From Streptomyces glaucescens (GTDB lineage: Bacteria > Actinomycetota > Actinomycetes > Streptomycetales > Streptomycetaceae), in the NCBI RefSeq assembly GCF_000761215.1, contig NZ_CP009438.1:3279001-3343000 (forward strand): 64,000 bases of DNA, in the 5' to 3' direction. A model generated the notes under the pieces. That model saw nothing but the letters and a program-made list of their open reading frames with translations. It had not been told where the DNA came from and searched no databases. How positions within the stretch are numbered: the stretch's first letter is position 1; each line of letters opens with the position of its first letter. Shown piece after piece: positions 9,126 to 19,034 of this stretch. Both the position numbers and the translations under genes were made by a program.

Positions 9126-10817
9126 ATGCAGACCCCCACATACACCGCCACCCAGCTGGCGGCCGAGCTACGACTCCCCACGAACTGGCTCGACTACACG
9201 ATCCTCGGCATCTACTTCGTCGTGGTCCTCGGCATCGGCTTCGCCGCCCGCCGCTCGGTCAAGACCAGCCTCGACTTCTTCCTCTCCGGCCGCTCCCTGC
9301 CCGCCTGGGTCACCGGACTCGCCTTCATCGCCGCCAACCTCGGCGCCACCGAGATCCTGGGCATGGCCGCCAACAGCGCGCAGTACGGCGTCTACACCAC
9401 CCACTGGTACTGGATCGGCGCCATCCCGGCCATGGTCTTCCTCGGCCTGGTGATGATGCCCTTCTACTACGGCTCCAAGGTCCGCTCGGTCCCCGAGTTC
9501 CTGCTGCTGCGCTTCGACAGGGCCGCGCACCTGCTCAGCTCGATCCTGTTCGCCTTCGCCGCCATCCTCATCGCCGGCGTCAACCTCTACGCCCTCGCCA
9601 TCGTCGTCGAGGCGCTGCTCGGCTGGCCCGAATGGGTGGCGATCGTCGTCGCCGGTTTCTTCGTCCTCGCCTACATCACCCTGGGCGGCCTGTCCTCGGC
9701 GATCTACAACGAAGTGCTCCAGTTCTTCGTCATCCTCGCGGCGCTCATCCCCATCACCGTGCTGGGCCTGAAGTCGGTCGGCGGCTGGGACGGGCTGTCC
9801 GACAAGCTCACCGCGCAGCACGGCGGCGACTTCATGACCTCCTGGGGCGGCACCGGCATCGGCAGCGACAACCCGCTGGGCGCCAACTGGCTGACCATCG
9901 TGCTCGGCCTCGGCTTCGTGCTGTCCTTCGGCTACTGGACGACGAACTTCGCCGAGGTGCAGCGCGCGCTGTCCGCGAAGAACCTCTCCGCCGCCCAGCG
10001 CACCCCGCTGATCGCCGCCTTCCCGAAGATCTTCATCGTCTTCCTGGTGATGATCCCCGGCCTGGTCGCCGCCGCCCTGGTCCCGGCGATCGGCACGCCC
10101 GACTCCGACCTGCAGTACAACGACGCCATCCCGTACCTGATGGAGCGGCTGCTGCCCAACGGCGTGCTCGGCATCGCGGTGACCGGCCTGCTGGCCGCGT
10201 TCATGGCCGGCATGGCGGCCAACGTGTCGTCCTTCAACACGGTCTTCACCACCGACATCTGGGCGAAGTACGTGGTCCGCGACCGCGAGGACGCCTACTA
10301 CGTGCGGTTCGGGCGGCTGATCACCGCGATCGGCGTGCTCGCCTCGATCGGCACGGCGTTCCTCGCCTCGTCGTTCTCGAACATCATGAGCTACCTCCAG
10401 ACGCTCTTCTCCTTCTTCAACGTGCCGATGTTCGTCGTCTTCATCATCGGCATGTTCTGGAAGCGGGCGTCGATGAAGTCCGGCTTCTGGGGCCTGGTCG
10501 CGGGCACCACCGCCGCGATGGTGAACTACTTCGTCCTCTACAAGCAGGACATCGTCGACATCCCCTCCGACCAGGGCGCCAACTTCGTCTCCGCGATCGC
10601 CGGATTCGTCGCCGGCGCGGTCGTCATGGTCGCGGTCTCCCTGTTCACCAAGCCCAAGCCCGCGGAGGAGCTGCAGGGGCTGGTCTACGGCACCCGCTCC
10701 CCCGGCATGTCCGAGCCGCCCGCCGAGGGCGACGACGCCTGGTACCGCAAGCCGGCGCTGCTCGGCTGGGGCGCCATCATCCTGGCCGCCCTCTGCTACA
10801 TCCCGTTCTCGTTCTGA
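9126..10817 (+). CDS. Sodium:solute symporter (SSS family), probable sugar importer
   Basis: A 563-residue inner-membrane transporter with about 14 hydrophobic segments, beginning LDYTILGIYFVVVLGIGFAA. The family core is visible in SLDFFLSGRSLPAWVTG, AANLGATEILGMAANSAQYG and a GLLAAFMAGMAANVSSFNTV segment. These resemble the SglT-like sodium/glucose-galactose branch, which couples sugar uptake to the sodium gradient. Lying head-to-head with galTEK, it is probably the galactose importer for that pathway; this is inference. ATG 9126 is preferred. A small membrane protein follows 20 bp downstream. Confidence 0.93.
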   Translation: MQTPTYTATQLAAELRLPTNWLDYTILGIYFVVVLGIGFAARRSVKTSLDFFLSGRSLPAWVTGLAFIAANLGATEILGMAANSAQYGVYTTHWYWIGAIPAMVFLGLVMMPFYYGSKVRSVPEFLLLRFDRAAHLLSSILFAFAAILIAGVNLYALAIVVEALLGWPEWVAIVVAGFFVLAYITLGGLSSAIYNEVLQFFVILAALIPITVLGLKSVGGWDGLSDKLTAQHGGDFMTSWGGTGIGSDNPLGANWLTIVLGLGFVLSFGYWTTNFAEVQRALSAKNLSAAQRTPLIAAFPKIFIVFLVMIPGLVAAALVPAIGTPDSDLQYNDAIPYLMERLLPNGVLGIAVTGLLAAFMAGMAANVSSFNTVFTTDIWAKYVVRDREDAYYVRFGRLITAIGVLASIGTAFLASSFSNIMSYLQTLFSFFNVPMFVVFIIGMFWKRASMKSGFWGLVAGTTAAMVNYFVLYKQDIVDIPSDQGANFVSAIAGFVAGAVVMVAVSLFTKPKPAEELQGLVYGTRSPGMSEPPAEGDDAWYRKPALLGWGAIILAALCYIPFSF

Positions 10818-10837
10818 CGCGGGAGGATGGAAAGACC

Positions 10838-11176
10838 ATGTCCGAACACCCCGAACACCCCGCGCGCCACTTCAGCGAGCAGGACGTCCAGCGGGAGGTC
10901 ACCGAGCTGGAGGGCAAGTCCGCGACGGCCGCCCGGCTCTTCGACATCCGCCGCATCATCGGCGGCCTCTTCGTGATCTACGGCATCATCGTCACGATCG
11001 CCGGGCTGACGGACGACGACGCCGCGATCGACAAGGCCCAGGACGTCAACATCAACCTGTGGACCGGCCTGGGCATGCTCGCCCTCGGCCTGTTCTTCCT
11101 GGCCTGGCTCAAGCTCCGCCCGACGGCTCCGCCGCCGCCTGACGCGGTCCCGGAGGAGCGTCCCGGGGAGCGGTGA
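10838..11176 (+). CDS. Small two-TM membrane protein downstream of the symporter
   Basis: A 112-residue protein. The hydrophilic N terminus (MSEHPEHPARHFSEQDVQRE...) has acidic and helical character, followed by two hydrophobic segments, IIGGLFVIYGIIVTIAGL and LWTGLGMLALGLFFLAWL, and a Pro/Glu-rich tail. I recognise no functional family beyond small actinobacterial membrane proteins of this shape. It begins 20 bp after the symporter stop with a GGGAGG upstream, so it is almost certainly cotranscribed and may be an accessory subunit of the transporter. That role is inferred from position only. Confidence 0.82.
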   Translation: MSEHPEHPARHFSEQDVQREVTELEGKSATAARLFDIRRIIGGLFVIYGIIVTIAGLTDDDAAIDKAQDVNINLWTGLGMLALGLFFLAWLKLRPTAPPPPDAVPEERPGER

Positions 11177-11346
11177 CCTCCGCGGCACGTGTCACGGGGC
11201 CGGGGCCGTTCACGGCTCCGGCCCCGCCTGCGTGCCCGGGCCGGCGCCATGCTGCCGCTGTGGGGTGCTCGGTCCAGCGACCCCCGGACGTCGGGGTGCC
11301 GTGGAGCGGGCCCACGAATGGTGCTTCTCCGCGTCCTGGCGAAGGC

Positions 11347-12045
11347 TCAGGAGTCGAGGTCCCTCGGCCGCTGTTCCCGCACGGGTCCCGCGCGGTCCAG
11401 CAGGCCGGTGCGGGCCGCCAGGGCCGCGGCTTCCAGGCGGGAGCCGACGCCCAGCTTCATCAGAACCCGCTGGACGTGGGTGCGGGCCGTGGAGGCGGCG
11501 ATGCCCATGCCCGCCGCGATGAGGCGGGTGTCCTCGCCGTCGGCGACCCGGACCAGCACCTCGATCTCGCGCGGGGTGAGCATCTCCAGCAGACGCTGCC
11601 CCTCGTCGTCGGGCTGGGCGGCCGGGTGGAGCAGTTCCCCGAAGGCGTCCTGGAGCAGGGCCGGGGCGACGGCCGCCTCACCGGCCCTGGCCTTCATGAT
11701 GGCCCGCTCGACGCCCTCTATCCGCTCGTCGTGGCGGACGTAGCCGGAGGCCCCCGCCGCGAACGCCGCCGCGATGCCGCGCGGGGACGGCACCGGCCCC
11801 AGTACCAGCACCGCCACCTGCGGGCGCTCCCGCTTGATCCGCGCCACCGGGTCGAAGGCACCCGGCTGGGCCGGCTGGGCCGTGCCCAGCAGGCACACCT
11901 CGGGCGCCCTCGCGATCACCAGTTCCGCCGCCCCCGCGGCGGGCGCCGCCGCGGCCAGTACCCGGTGCCCGCGCAGCTTCAGCGCCGAGGCCAGTGCCTC
12001 GGCGAGCAGACGGTGGTCGTCGACCACCATGAGCCGCACTCCCAT
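11347..12045 (-). CDS. Atypical LuxR-type response regulator lacking the phosphoacceptor Asp
   Basis: A 232-residue regulator with a receiver-like N-terminal domain (MGVRLMVVDDHRLLAEAL) and a LuxR helix-turn-helix at the C terminus (LTPREIEVLVRVADG, IAAGMGIAASTARTHVQRVLMKLGV). The acidic pair D9/D10 is kept. The expected phosphoacceptor position reads CLLGTAQPAQ, with Gly at about 54, and the conserved Lys region reads GYVRHDE. It is therefore likely phosphorylation-independent. The ATG at 12045 is the only start directly before the receiver. No sensor kinase is adjacent; the next gene downstream on the same strand is across the gap. Confidence 0.88.
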   Translation of the reverse strand: MGVRLMVVDDHRLLAEALASALKLRGHRVLAAAAPAAGAAELVIARAPEVCLLGTAQPAQPGAFDPVARIKRERPQVAVLVLGPVPSPRGIAAAFAAGASGYVRHDERIEGVERAIMKARAGEAAVAPALLQDAFGELLHPAAQPDDEGQRLLEMLTPREIEVLVRVADGEDTRLIAAGMGIAASTARTHVQRVLMKLGVGSRLEAAALAARTGLLDRAGPVREQRPRDLDS

Positions 12046-12274
12046 CGGGCAACCCCCCAGTCCCCCTCGGTGGACGCCTCCCCGGCCGCCCACGAGATCA
12101 CTCGGACGAACTCCGCGACTTCCGGCGTCGGGCCCCCCGGCTTCCCCGCCCTTTTCATGCCCCCGGAAGCTACACGCTTGTTCGACGTCGCGCCGCCCCC
12201 TCCTGTCGAGAAGTGCCCCGGAACGCCGAAATTCCGCTCATTCGAGGGTGTTGGCGGGGTTGGGAGTTACGCGT

Positions 12275-12306
12275 ACGGCCCCGTCCCCGGGCGGGGACGG
12301 GGCCGT
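12275..12306 (-). terminator. Strong hairpin terminator after the first BamB-like gene
   Basis: A perfect 14-bp stem (ACGGCCCCGTCCCC pairing with GGGGACGGGGCCGT) with a GGGC loop, 39-70 nt beyond the stop of the minus-strand gene ending at 12345. It has no U tract, as is usual in Streptomyces. Confidence 0.85.
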
Positions 12307-12344
12307 GCGCTCCGGCGCGTGCGCCGGGACGGTCGGTCGCCGGA

Positions 12345-14279
12345 TCAGCCGGTCGCGCCGAACGCGATCGCCAGGTACTCGTCGCCGTAGGACGACGAGC
12401 TGGCGAAGGTCTCGGACATGAACAGCCGGCCCTGGGAGTACAGCAGCTCCGCGTAGGACGGCAGCATGCTGGTCTCCACGCCGCGGACCGTCTGGTCGGA
12501 GGGGTTCTCCAGCAGCTTGGTCTCCTTGAAGCTGCCGCCGTCCAGGCTGACGACCTGCCCGCCCTTGTCGTAGGGGGGCGACTTGTAGGCGATCACGTTG
12601 CCGCCGTCCATGCGCAGCGGGGTGATCGTGTAGCCGTCGCCGGCGTCGCCGCGCTGGCCGGTCTGCTTGCCGGTGGCCAGGTCGAAGACGACGATCTCGT
12701 TGGTCGAGCCGTACTTGCCGGTGCTGTCGTGCTCCTCGGTCGGGACGTACAGCCGGTCGTTGCCGACCGCGATGCCCGAGCAGTCCTCGACCCGGGAGAT
12801 GCCGTCGCACTTGGCGGCGTAGTCGTCGCCGGGCGCGGAGATCCGGGTGCGCAGCTGACCGGTCTTGTTGTCGATCGAGAAGAAGTCGGAGATGCCGGAG
12901 CCGTCACCGGCGGCGTCGCCGACGTCGGCGGCCACCACCAGCGGGTCGGTCGAGACGACGCTCGCGTACTCGATGCCCTGGGCCATCTTGTACTCGGACA
13001 GCACCTTCCCCGACGTGGGGTCGATGGTCTGGATGTGCAGCTGCCGGGCGCCGTACTGGCCGCACTTGCGGACCGCGACCAGCTTGGCACCGCCGCCGTA
13101 GCCGGCGTCGTAGCAGGAGTCGGTGGGCTTGGGGGTCCACAGCGCCTTGCCGGTGGCCAGGTCGAAGGCGGCGCCGCCGCTGGTGCTGCCCACGGCGACG
13201 GTGTTCGCTCCGACCGTGACGTTGTCGAAGTTGATCGACTGGTCACCGGAGGTGGCGGTCTTCTGCCACAGCTTCTTGCCCGCGGCCAGGTCGATCGCGG
13301 CGACCTGGCTGCACCCCTCGGAGGAGTTCTTCGCCGGCATCCTCGGCTGGAAGACCACCGCGGTCCTGCCGTCCTCGGTCATGTGGCGGCTGGCGTGGCA
13401 GACGGGGCCGGGCAGCTTGATCGTCCAGGCCTTGGTGCCCTTGTCGACGTCGTAGCCGGTGATCTCGGCGACCCCGCTCTTCGCGTACACCTCGTCGGTG
13501 AGCCAGGAGCCCTCCACGACGACGCTGTCGTCCTTGGCCACCTTGGGCATCGGGACCTGGAACAGCACCTCGGACGCGGGGTTGGCGGGCGCCTTCTCCG
13601 AGCCCTTGGAGGAGGTGCCGCCCGTGCCGTCCGTGCCGCCGGAGCCGCCCTTGTCGCCACCGCCGCCGGTGCCGCCGCTGGAGCTCGCGGTGTCGGTCCT
13701 GCCGTCGTCCTTGCCGGAGGCGTAGAGGACGCCGCCGCCGACGATCAGGGCGATCGCCACGACCGCGGCGACGATGATCGCCACCTGCGGGTTGATCCGC
13801 CGGCCGCCGCCGGCCGGCGTGGCCGCCTGCGGCTGGAGCGGCACGGTCGGCGGCTGGAAGCCGTGACCGGGCTGCTGGCCGTAGGCGCCGGGCTGGCCGT
13901 ACGGCGGGGTGGCCGGGGCGCCGTAGGGGCCGGGCGGGGTGCCCGGACCGGCGTAAGGGCCGGGCGGCGGGGTGCCCGGACCGGCGTAGGGGCCGGGCGG
14001 GGTGCCCGGCGCGCCGCCGTACGGGCCCGGCTGCCCGCCGGGGTAGCCGTAGCCGGGCTGGGGCGGGCCGGGCGGAGCGGCCGGGCTGCCCTGCGGGGGC
14101 TGGGGGGCCTGCGGGTAGCCGTAGCCGGGCTGCGGGGCCGGGGCGGGCGGTGTCTGCGGGGCGCCGAAGCCGGGCGGCTGCTGCGGCTGCTGCTGCGGGG
14201 GCTGCGGGGGCTGGTCCTGGGGCGCGCCGGACCCGCCCTCCTGCGGGGGCTGGTTCGGCGGCGGGGGCGGCTGGGTCAT
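12345..14279 (-). CDS. Proline-rich, membrane-anchored PQQ/BamB-like beta-propeller protein (copy 1)
   Basis: A 644-residue protein. Residues 1 to about 155 are a Pro/Gly/Tyr/Gln-rich low-complexity cytoplasmic region with repeats such as GPYGGAP and PPGPYAGPGT. One transmembrane helix follows (INPQVAIIVAAVVAIALIVGGGVLY), then a Ser/Gly/Thr linker, then an extracellular domain with repeated blade motifs such as DLATGKALW, DKGTKAWTI and DPTSGKVLSEYK, typical of PQQ-repeat propellers (BamB-like). Function is unknown. It is a tandem paralogue of the next gene, and both use MTQPP as N terminus. The start could instead be GTG 14291; ATG 14279 is chosen to match the paralogue. Confidence 0.85.
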   Translation of the reverse strand: MTQPPPPPNQPPQEGGSGAPQDQPPQPPQQQPQQPPGFGAPQTPPAPAPQPGYGYPQAPQPPQGSPAAPPGPPQPGYGYPGGQPGPYGGAPGTPPGPYAGPGTPPPGPYAGPGTPPGPYGAPATPPYGQPGAYGQQPGHGFQPPTVPLQPQAATPAGGGRRINPQVAIIVAAVVAIALIVGGGVLYASGKDDGRTDTASSSGGTGGGGDKGGSGGTDGTGGTSSKGSEKAPANPASEVLFQVPMPKVAKDDSVVVEGSWLTDEVYAKSGVAEITGYDVDKGTKAWTIKLPGPVCHASRHMTEDGRTAVVFQPRMPAKNSSEGCSQVAAIDLAAGKKLWQKTATSGDQSINFDNVTVGANTVAVGSTSGGAAFDLATGKALWTPKPTDSCYDAGYGGGAKLVAVRKCGQYGARQLHIQTIDPTSGKVLSEYKMAQGIEYASVVSTDPLVVAADVGDAAGDGSGISDFFSIDNKTGQLRTRISAPGDDYAAKCDGISRVEDCSGIAVGNDRLYVPTEEHDSTGKYGSTNEIVVFDLATGKQTGQRGDAGDGYTITPLRMDGGNVIAYKSPPYDKGGQVVSLDGGSFKETKLLENPSDQTVRGVETSMLPSYAELLYSQGRLFMSETFASSSSYGDEYLAIAFGATG

Positions 14280-14334
14280 GTTCCTGGACACCTCGGGGAC
14301 GGATCGACGGAGCGGGGTCGGCGGGCGGGACGCG

Positions 14335-16191
14335 TCACTTGCCGTAGGCGAGCATCAGCTTCTCCTTGGCGTCGTCGTCGCCGCTCAGCCGCGTGGTGGA
14401 GAGGTACAGCCGGCCGTCCGCCCAGTCGATGTCCCGGGAGAAGAAGCCGTTCTCGACCTCCGAGGCGCTCGCCGGGTTCTGCAGCAGCGTGACCGGCTCG
14501 TGGCCGGCGCCGGCGGTCGCGATGGACACCACCCGGCCGCCCGCGTCGTACGACGGCTCGACGTAGGCGACGAGCTTCCCGCCCTCGGTCTTCAGCGGCA
14601 GGATCGTCTGGTCCGTCGGGGACTTCACCCGCCACTTCTCCTTGCCCTTGGCCAGGTCGATCGCGATGACCTCGTTGGCACCGGTGGTGGCCTCGGTGGG
14701 CAGGTACAGGGTGTTCGCGTCGACGGCCACGCCGAGGCAGCCGTTCAGGTCCCGCTGGAGGATGGCCCAGCCGCACTCGGGGGCGATGCGGTCCTTGATG
14801 TCCACCTGGGAGCGGATCCTCCCGGCCGGGGTGAACGTGGCGATGTTCCAGGTGTCCTTGTCCTCGTTGGTGCTGTAGACGACCAACGGGTCCACGGAGA
14901 AGGTGCGGCCGATCCGCCAGCCCTTCTCGTACGCGAACGTCCACTTGACCTTGCCGGTCTTCGGGTCGAGTTCCTGGAGCTCGTCGTGCTCGTTGTCGGT
15001 GCCGGCCCCGCAGGAGGCGACCTGGATCAGCCGGGTGCCGCCCGAGAAGGCGGCCGGGAAGCAGGCGTCGCCGTACTTCTTCTTGTCGTAGAGCTTCTTG
15101 CCGGTGGTGACGTCGTAGGCGGTGCCGGACTGCGAGCGGCCCACCATCAGGGTGTTGCCGGCGATGGACAGTTCGACGGTGATGGTGCTGTCGAAGAGCG
15201 CGCCGTCGGCGATCTCGCCGCTCCAGCCCTTCTTGCCGGTGTTCAGGTCGACCTGCTGGAGCTGGTTGCACTTGGCGCGGTCGCTGGCGCCGCTCATGTA
15301 CGCCACGACGATCTTGTCGTCGGCCGTCTTCTGCGCGGTGGTCGCGCAGATCTTCTGCGGGAAGGTGAGGGTGTCCCAGGCCGGGGCGCCGTCCCCGACG
15401 CCGTAGCCGACCAGGTCCTTGTAGGCCGCCTTCACCGCCGTCCTGTCGGTGATCCACATGCCGTTGGCCTCGGCGCCGGAACCGGGCGCGTCGGGCGCCT
15501 CCTTGTACCAGAGCACCTTCGACTCGCCCGGCCGGCGGCCCTCGTTGAGGTCGTCCGGGTCGGCGCCGCCGTCACCGCTGCCGTCACCGGGGTCGACCGG
15601 GGACTCGGGGGCGGTGGGCTTGGGGTCGTCGCTCTTGCCGGCGACCGGTTCCTTCTTGCCGCCGTCGTCTCCGCCGGTGACCGCGTACACGGTGCCGCCG
15701 ATGACCAGGAGCGCCGCCACGGCCGCGCCGACGGCCAGCGCGGGCTTGCCCTTGAACGGGTTGCGGGTGCCGGAGCCGCCGGGGGGCGGGGTGCCGGGGG
15801 CGCCCGGGTACTGGGCCTGCGGATAGCCGTAGCCGGGCTGGGTGGGCTGGCCGTACGGGCCGGGCTGCTGGGGAGCGCCGTAGGGGCCGGGCTGCGGCTG
15901 GCCGTAGGGGCCGGGCTGCTGGCCGGGCTGACCGTACGGGCCCGGCTGCTGCGGGGCGCCGTAGGGGCCCGGCTGCTGCGGGTAGCCGTAGGGGCCGGGC
16001 TGCTGGGGGGCGCCGTAGGGGCCGGGCTGCTGCGGGTAGCCGTAGCCCGGCTGCGGGGCGCCCGGGGGCTGGGCGGGCGGCACGGGGTTGCCCGGTCCCG
16101 GGTTCTGCGGGGCGCCGAAGCCGCCCGGCGGCGGGTCCTGCGGAGCGCCGAAACCGCCCGGCTGCGGCGGCTGGTTGGGCGGCTGGGTCAT
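14335..16191 (-). CDS. Proline-rich, membrane-anchored PQQ/BamB-like beta-propeller protein (copy 2)
   Basis: A 618-residue paralogue of the neighbouring gene with the same plan. The N-terminal tail (residues about 1-140) is dominated by GPYGAPQQP / GPYGYPQQP repeats. A single TM helix (KPALAVGAAVAALLVIGGTVYAV) is followed by an acidic linker and a propeller with blade motifs DLNTGKKGW, DVTTGKKLYD, DPKTGKVKWTF and DLAKGKEKW. ATG 16191 has GAGGGGG upstream. It lies 55 bp from copy 1 on the same strand, so the two are probably one transcript. The partner and ligand are unknown; I infer an envelope scaffold or sensor, with low certainty. Confidence 0.86.
   Translation of the reverse strand: MTQPPNQPPQPGGFGAPQDPPPGGFGAPQNPGPGNPVPPAQPPGAPQPGYGYPQQPGPYGAPQQPGPYGYPQQPGPYGAPQQPGPYGQPGQQPGPYGQPQPGPYGAPQQPGPYGQPTQPGYGYPQAQYPGAPGTPPPGGSGTRNPFKGKPALAVGAAVAALLVIGGTVYAVTGGDDGGKKEPVAGKSDDPKPTAPESPVDPGDGSGDGGADPDDLNEGRRPGESKVLWYKEAPDAPGSGAEANGMWITDRTAVKAAYKDLVGYGVGDGAPAWDTLTFPQKICATTAQKTADDKIVVAYMSGASDRAKCNQLQQVDLNTGKKGWSGEIADGALFDSTITVELSIAGNTLMVGRSQSGTAYDVTTGKKLYDKKKYGDACFPAAFSGGTRLIQVASCGAGTDNEHDELQELDPKTGKVKWTFAYEKGWRIGRTFSVDPLVVYSTNEDKDTWNIATFTPAGRIRSQVDIKDRIAPECGWAILQRDLNGCLGVAVDANTLYLPTEATTGANEVIAIDLAKGKEKWRVKSPTDQTILPLKTEGGKLVAYVEPSYDAGGRVVSIATAGAGHEPVTLLQNPASASEVENGFFSRDIDWADGRLYLSTTRLSGDDDAKEKLMLAYGK
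15795..16060. repeat. Degenerate tandem repeats encoding GPYGxPQQP
   Basis: The coding DNA carries roughly ten imperfect units related to gccgtaggggccgggctgct (plus-strand reading), about 24-30 bp each, matching the protein repeats in copy 2. A similar but shorter array lies at about 13860-14130 in copy 1. Such arrays can change length by slippage or recombination. Confidence 0.8.
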
Positions 16192-16322
16192 CTGCGGTTC
16201 CCCCTCGTGACCGATGTGGCGCCGCGCCCGGTGGCGCTGCGTATCCGCCACACCCGTGATTCTCAGACGTTTTCAGACGGTTCTCAGACGGCTCTTTCTA
16301 TCACCCGGGACCGACAGCGCAG

Positions 16323-16363
16323 CGGGCCGGATCCTCCCCTGTTCCCAAGGGAGGACCGGCCCG
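16323..16363 (-). terminator. Hairpin terminator after the ABC-F gene
   Basis: CGGGCCGG-A-TCCTCCC pairs with GGGAGGA-CCGGCCCG with one bulged A and a 10-nt loop. It lies 107-147 nt beyond the stop of the minus-strand ABC-F gene and before the start of BamB-like copy 2. Confidence 0.8.
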
Positions 16364-16469
16364 TGATGCCGTCGTTACGCGCCTTCACGCCCCCTTCACG
16401 CGCACCGTGCGCCGTGCGCGCCGGGACGCGCCGGTAAGGTGCGCCCCTCGAAGGGACCTTGGCGGGAAC

Positions 16470-18275
<1,806 letters not shown>

Positions 18276-18432
18276 TTCTCTCCTGCTCACGGGGGACGGT
18301 CAGCCTTCTAGCGTAGGGCCTCGGGGGCTGGGCACGGGGCGCGAGGGGGTCGTCACTCTGTGTGGTGACGTGATCGGGAACCGGCCGCTACCGTGGAGGG
18401 CGGGCAGCAGGATCCCGTCCATGGGAGGAACC

Positions 18433-18957
18433 ATGAGCGCCGAGTCCGTGAAGCACCGCGTCCAGTGGCCGGTGCCACCGCGGGACGGCTGCACCGTGGA
18501 CGACCTGTTCACGCTGCCGGATCTCCCGCGTCACACCGAGCTGATCGACGGGAGCCTCGTTTTCGTGGGTCCGCAGCGCCGCTTCCGCTTCCTTGCCGTC
18601 GACCTGCTGGTCAACGGCCTGCTCAGTTCCGTCCCCCCGGAGTTCAGCGTCGAACGGGAGATGACGGTCGTGCTGGACCGGCGCAACGGTCCGGAACCGG
18701 ACATCTCCGTGGTCCGCGCCGAAGCCGTCACCGGCCTGCGCCAGACCCACTTCGAAGCGGCCGACGTGCTGCTCGCCGTGGAGGTGGTCTCACCGGACTC
18801 CGAAGCCCGCGACCGCAACTACAAACCGCAGAGGTACGCCGCAGCGGGCATCCCCCACTTCTGGCTGGTCGAGATGGCGGGCCAGGACGACCACCTCGCG
18901 GTCCAGGTGTACGAACGCGGCGAGGCCACCGGCACCTACGCGCTGACCGGCATCTAG
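18433..18957 (+). CDS. Uma2-family (DUF820) putative endonuclease, truncated by an in-frame TAG
   Basis: A PD-(D/E)xK-fold protein of 174 residues as written. Visible family features are HTELIDGSLVFVGPQ, GPEPDISVVRAEAV and the catalytic-like block LLAVEVVSPDSEARDRNYKPQRYAAAGIPHFWLVE. Start ATG 18433 has GGGAGG upstream. After TGI the frame meets TAG at 18955-18957, then continues open for 23 more codons (HDHVKIGVPYDIDIELTAV...) to TGA at 19027-19029. That sequence looks like the normal C-terminal beta strand. A CAG-to-TAG change would explain this. The product may be shortened, non-functional, or a readthrough product. Confidence 0.85.
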   Translation: MSAESVKHRVQWPVPPRDGCTVDDLFTLPDLPRHTELIDGSLVFVGPQRRFRFLAVDLLVNGLLSSVPPEFSVEREMTVVLDRRNGPEPDISVVRAEAVTGLRQTHFEAADVLLAVEVVSPDSEARDRNYKPQRYAAAGIPHFWLVEMAGQDDHLAVQVYERGEATGTYALTGI

Positions 18958-19029
18958 CACGACCACGTCAAAATCGGCGTCCCCTACGACATCGACATCG
19001 AGCTGACCGCCGTCACCAGGCGGCCCTGA
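18958..19029 (+). pseudogene. Detached C-terminal tail of the Uma2 gene
   Basis: Twenty-three codons in the same frame as the upstream gene, without their own start, reading VKIGVPYDIDIELTAV before a TGA. Proteins of this family usually end with a similar 'PYDIDIDL' segment, so this is the lost end of the gene rather than chance coding. Confidence 0.75.
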
Positions 19030-19034
19030 GCCCC

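Noticed and set aside
13850..14130. CRISPR-like repeats
   Set aside because: The units are imperfect, in frame and encode GPY/PPG protein repeats; there are no constant repeats with unique spacers and no cas genes.
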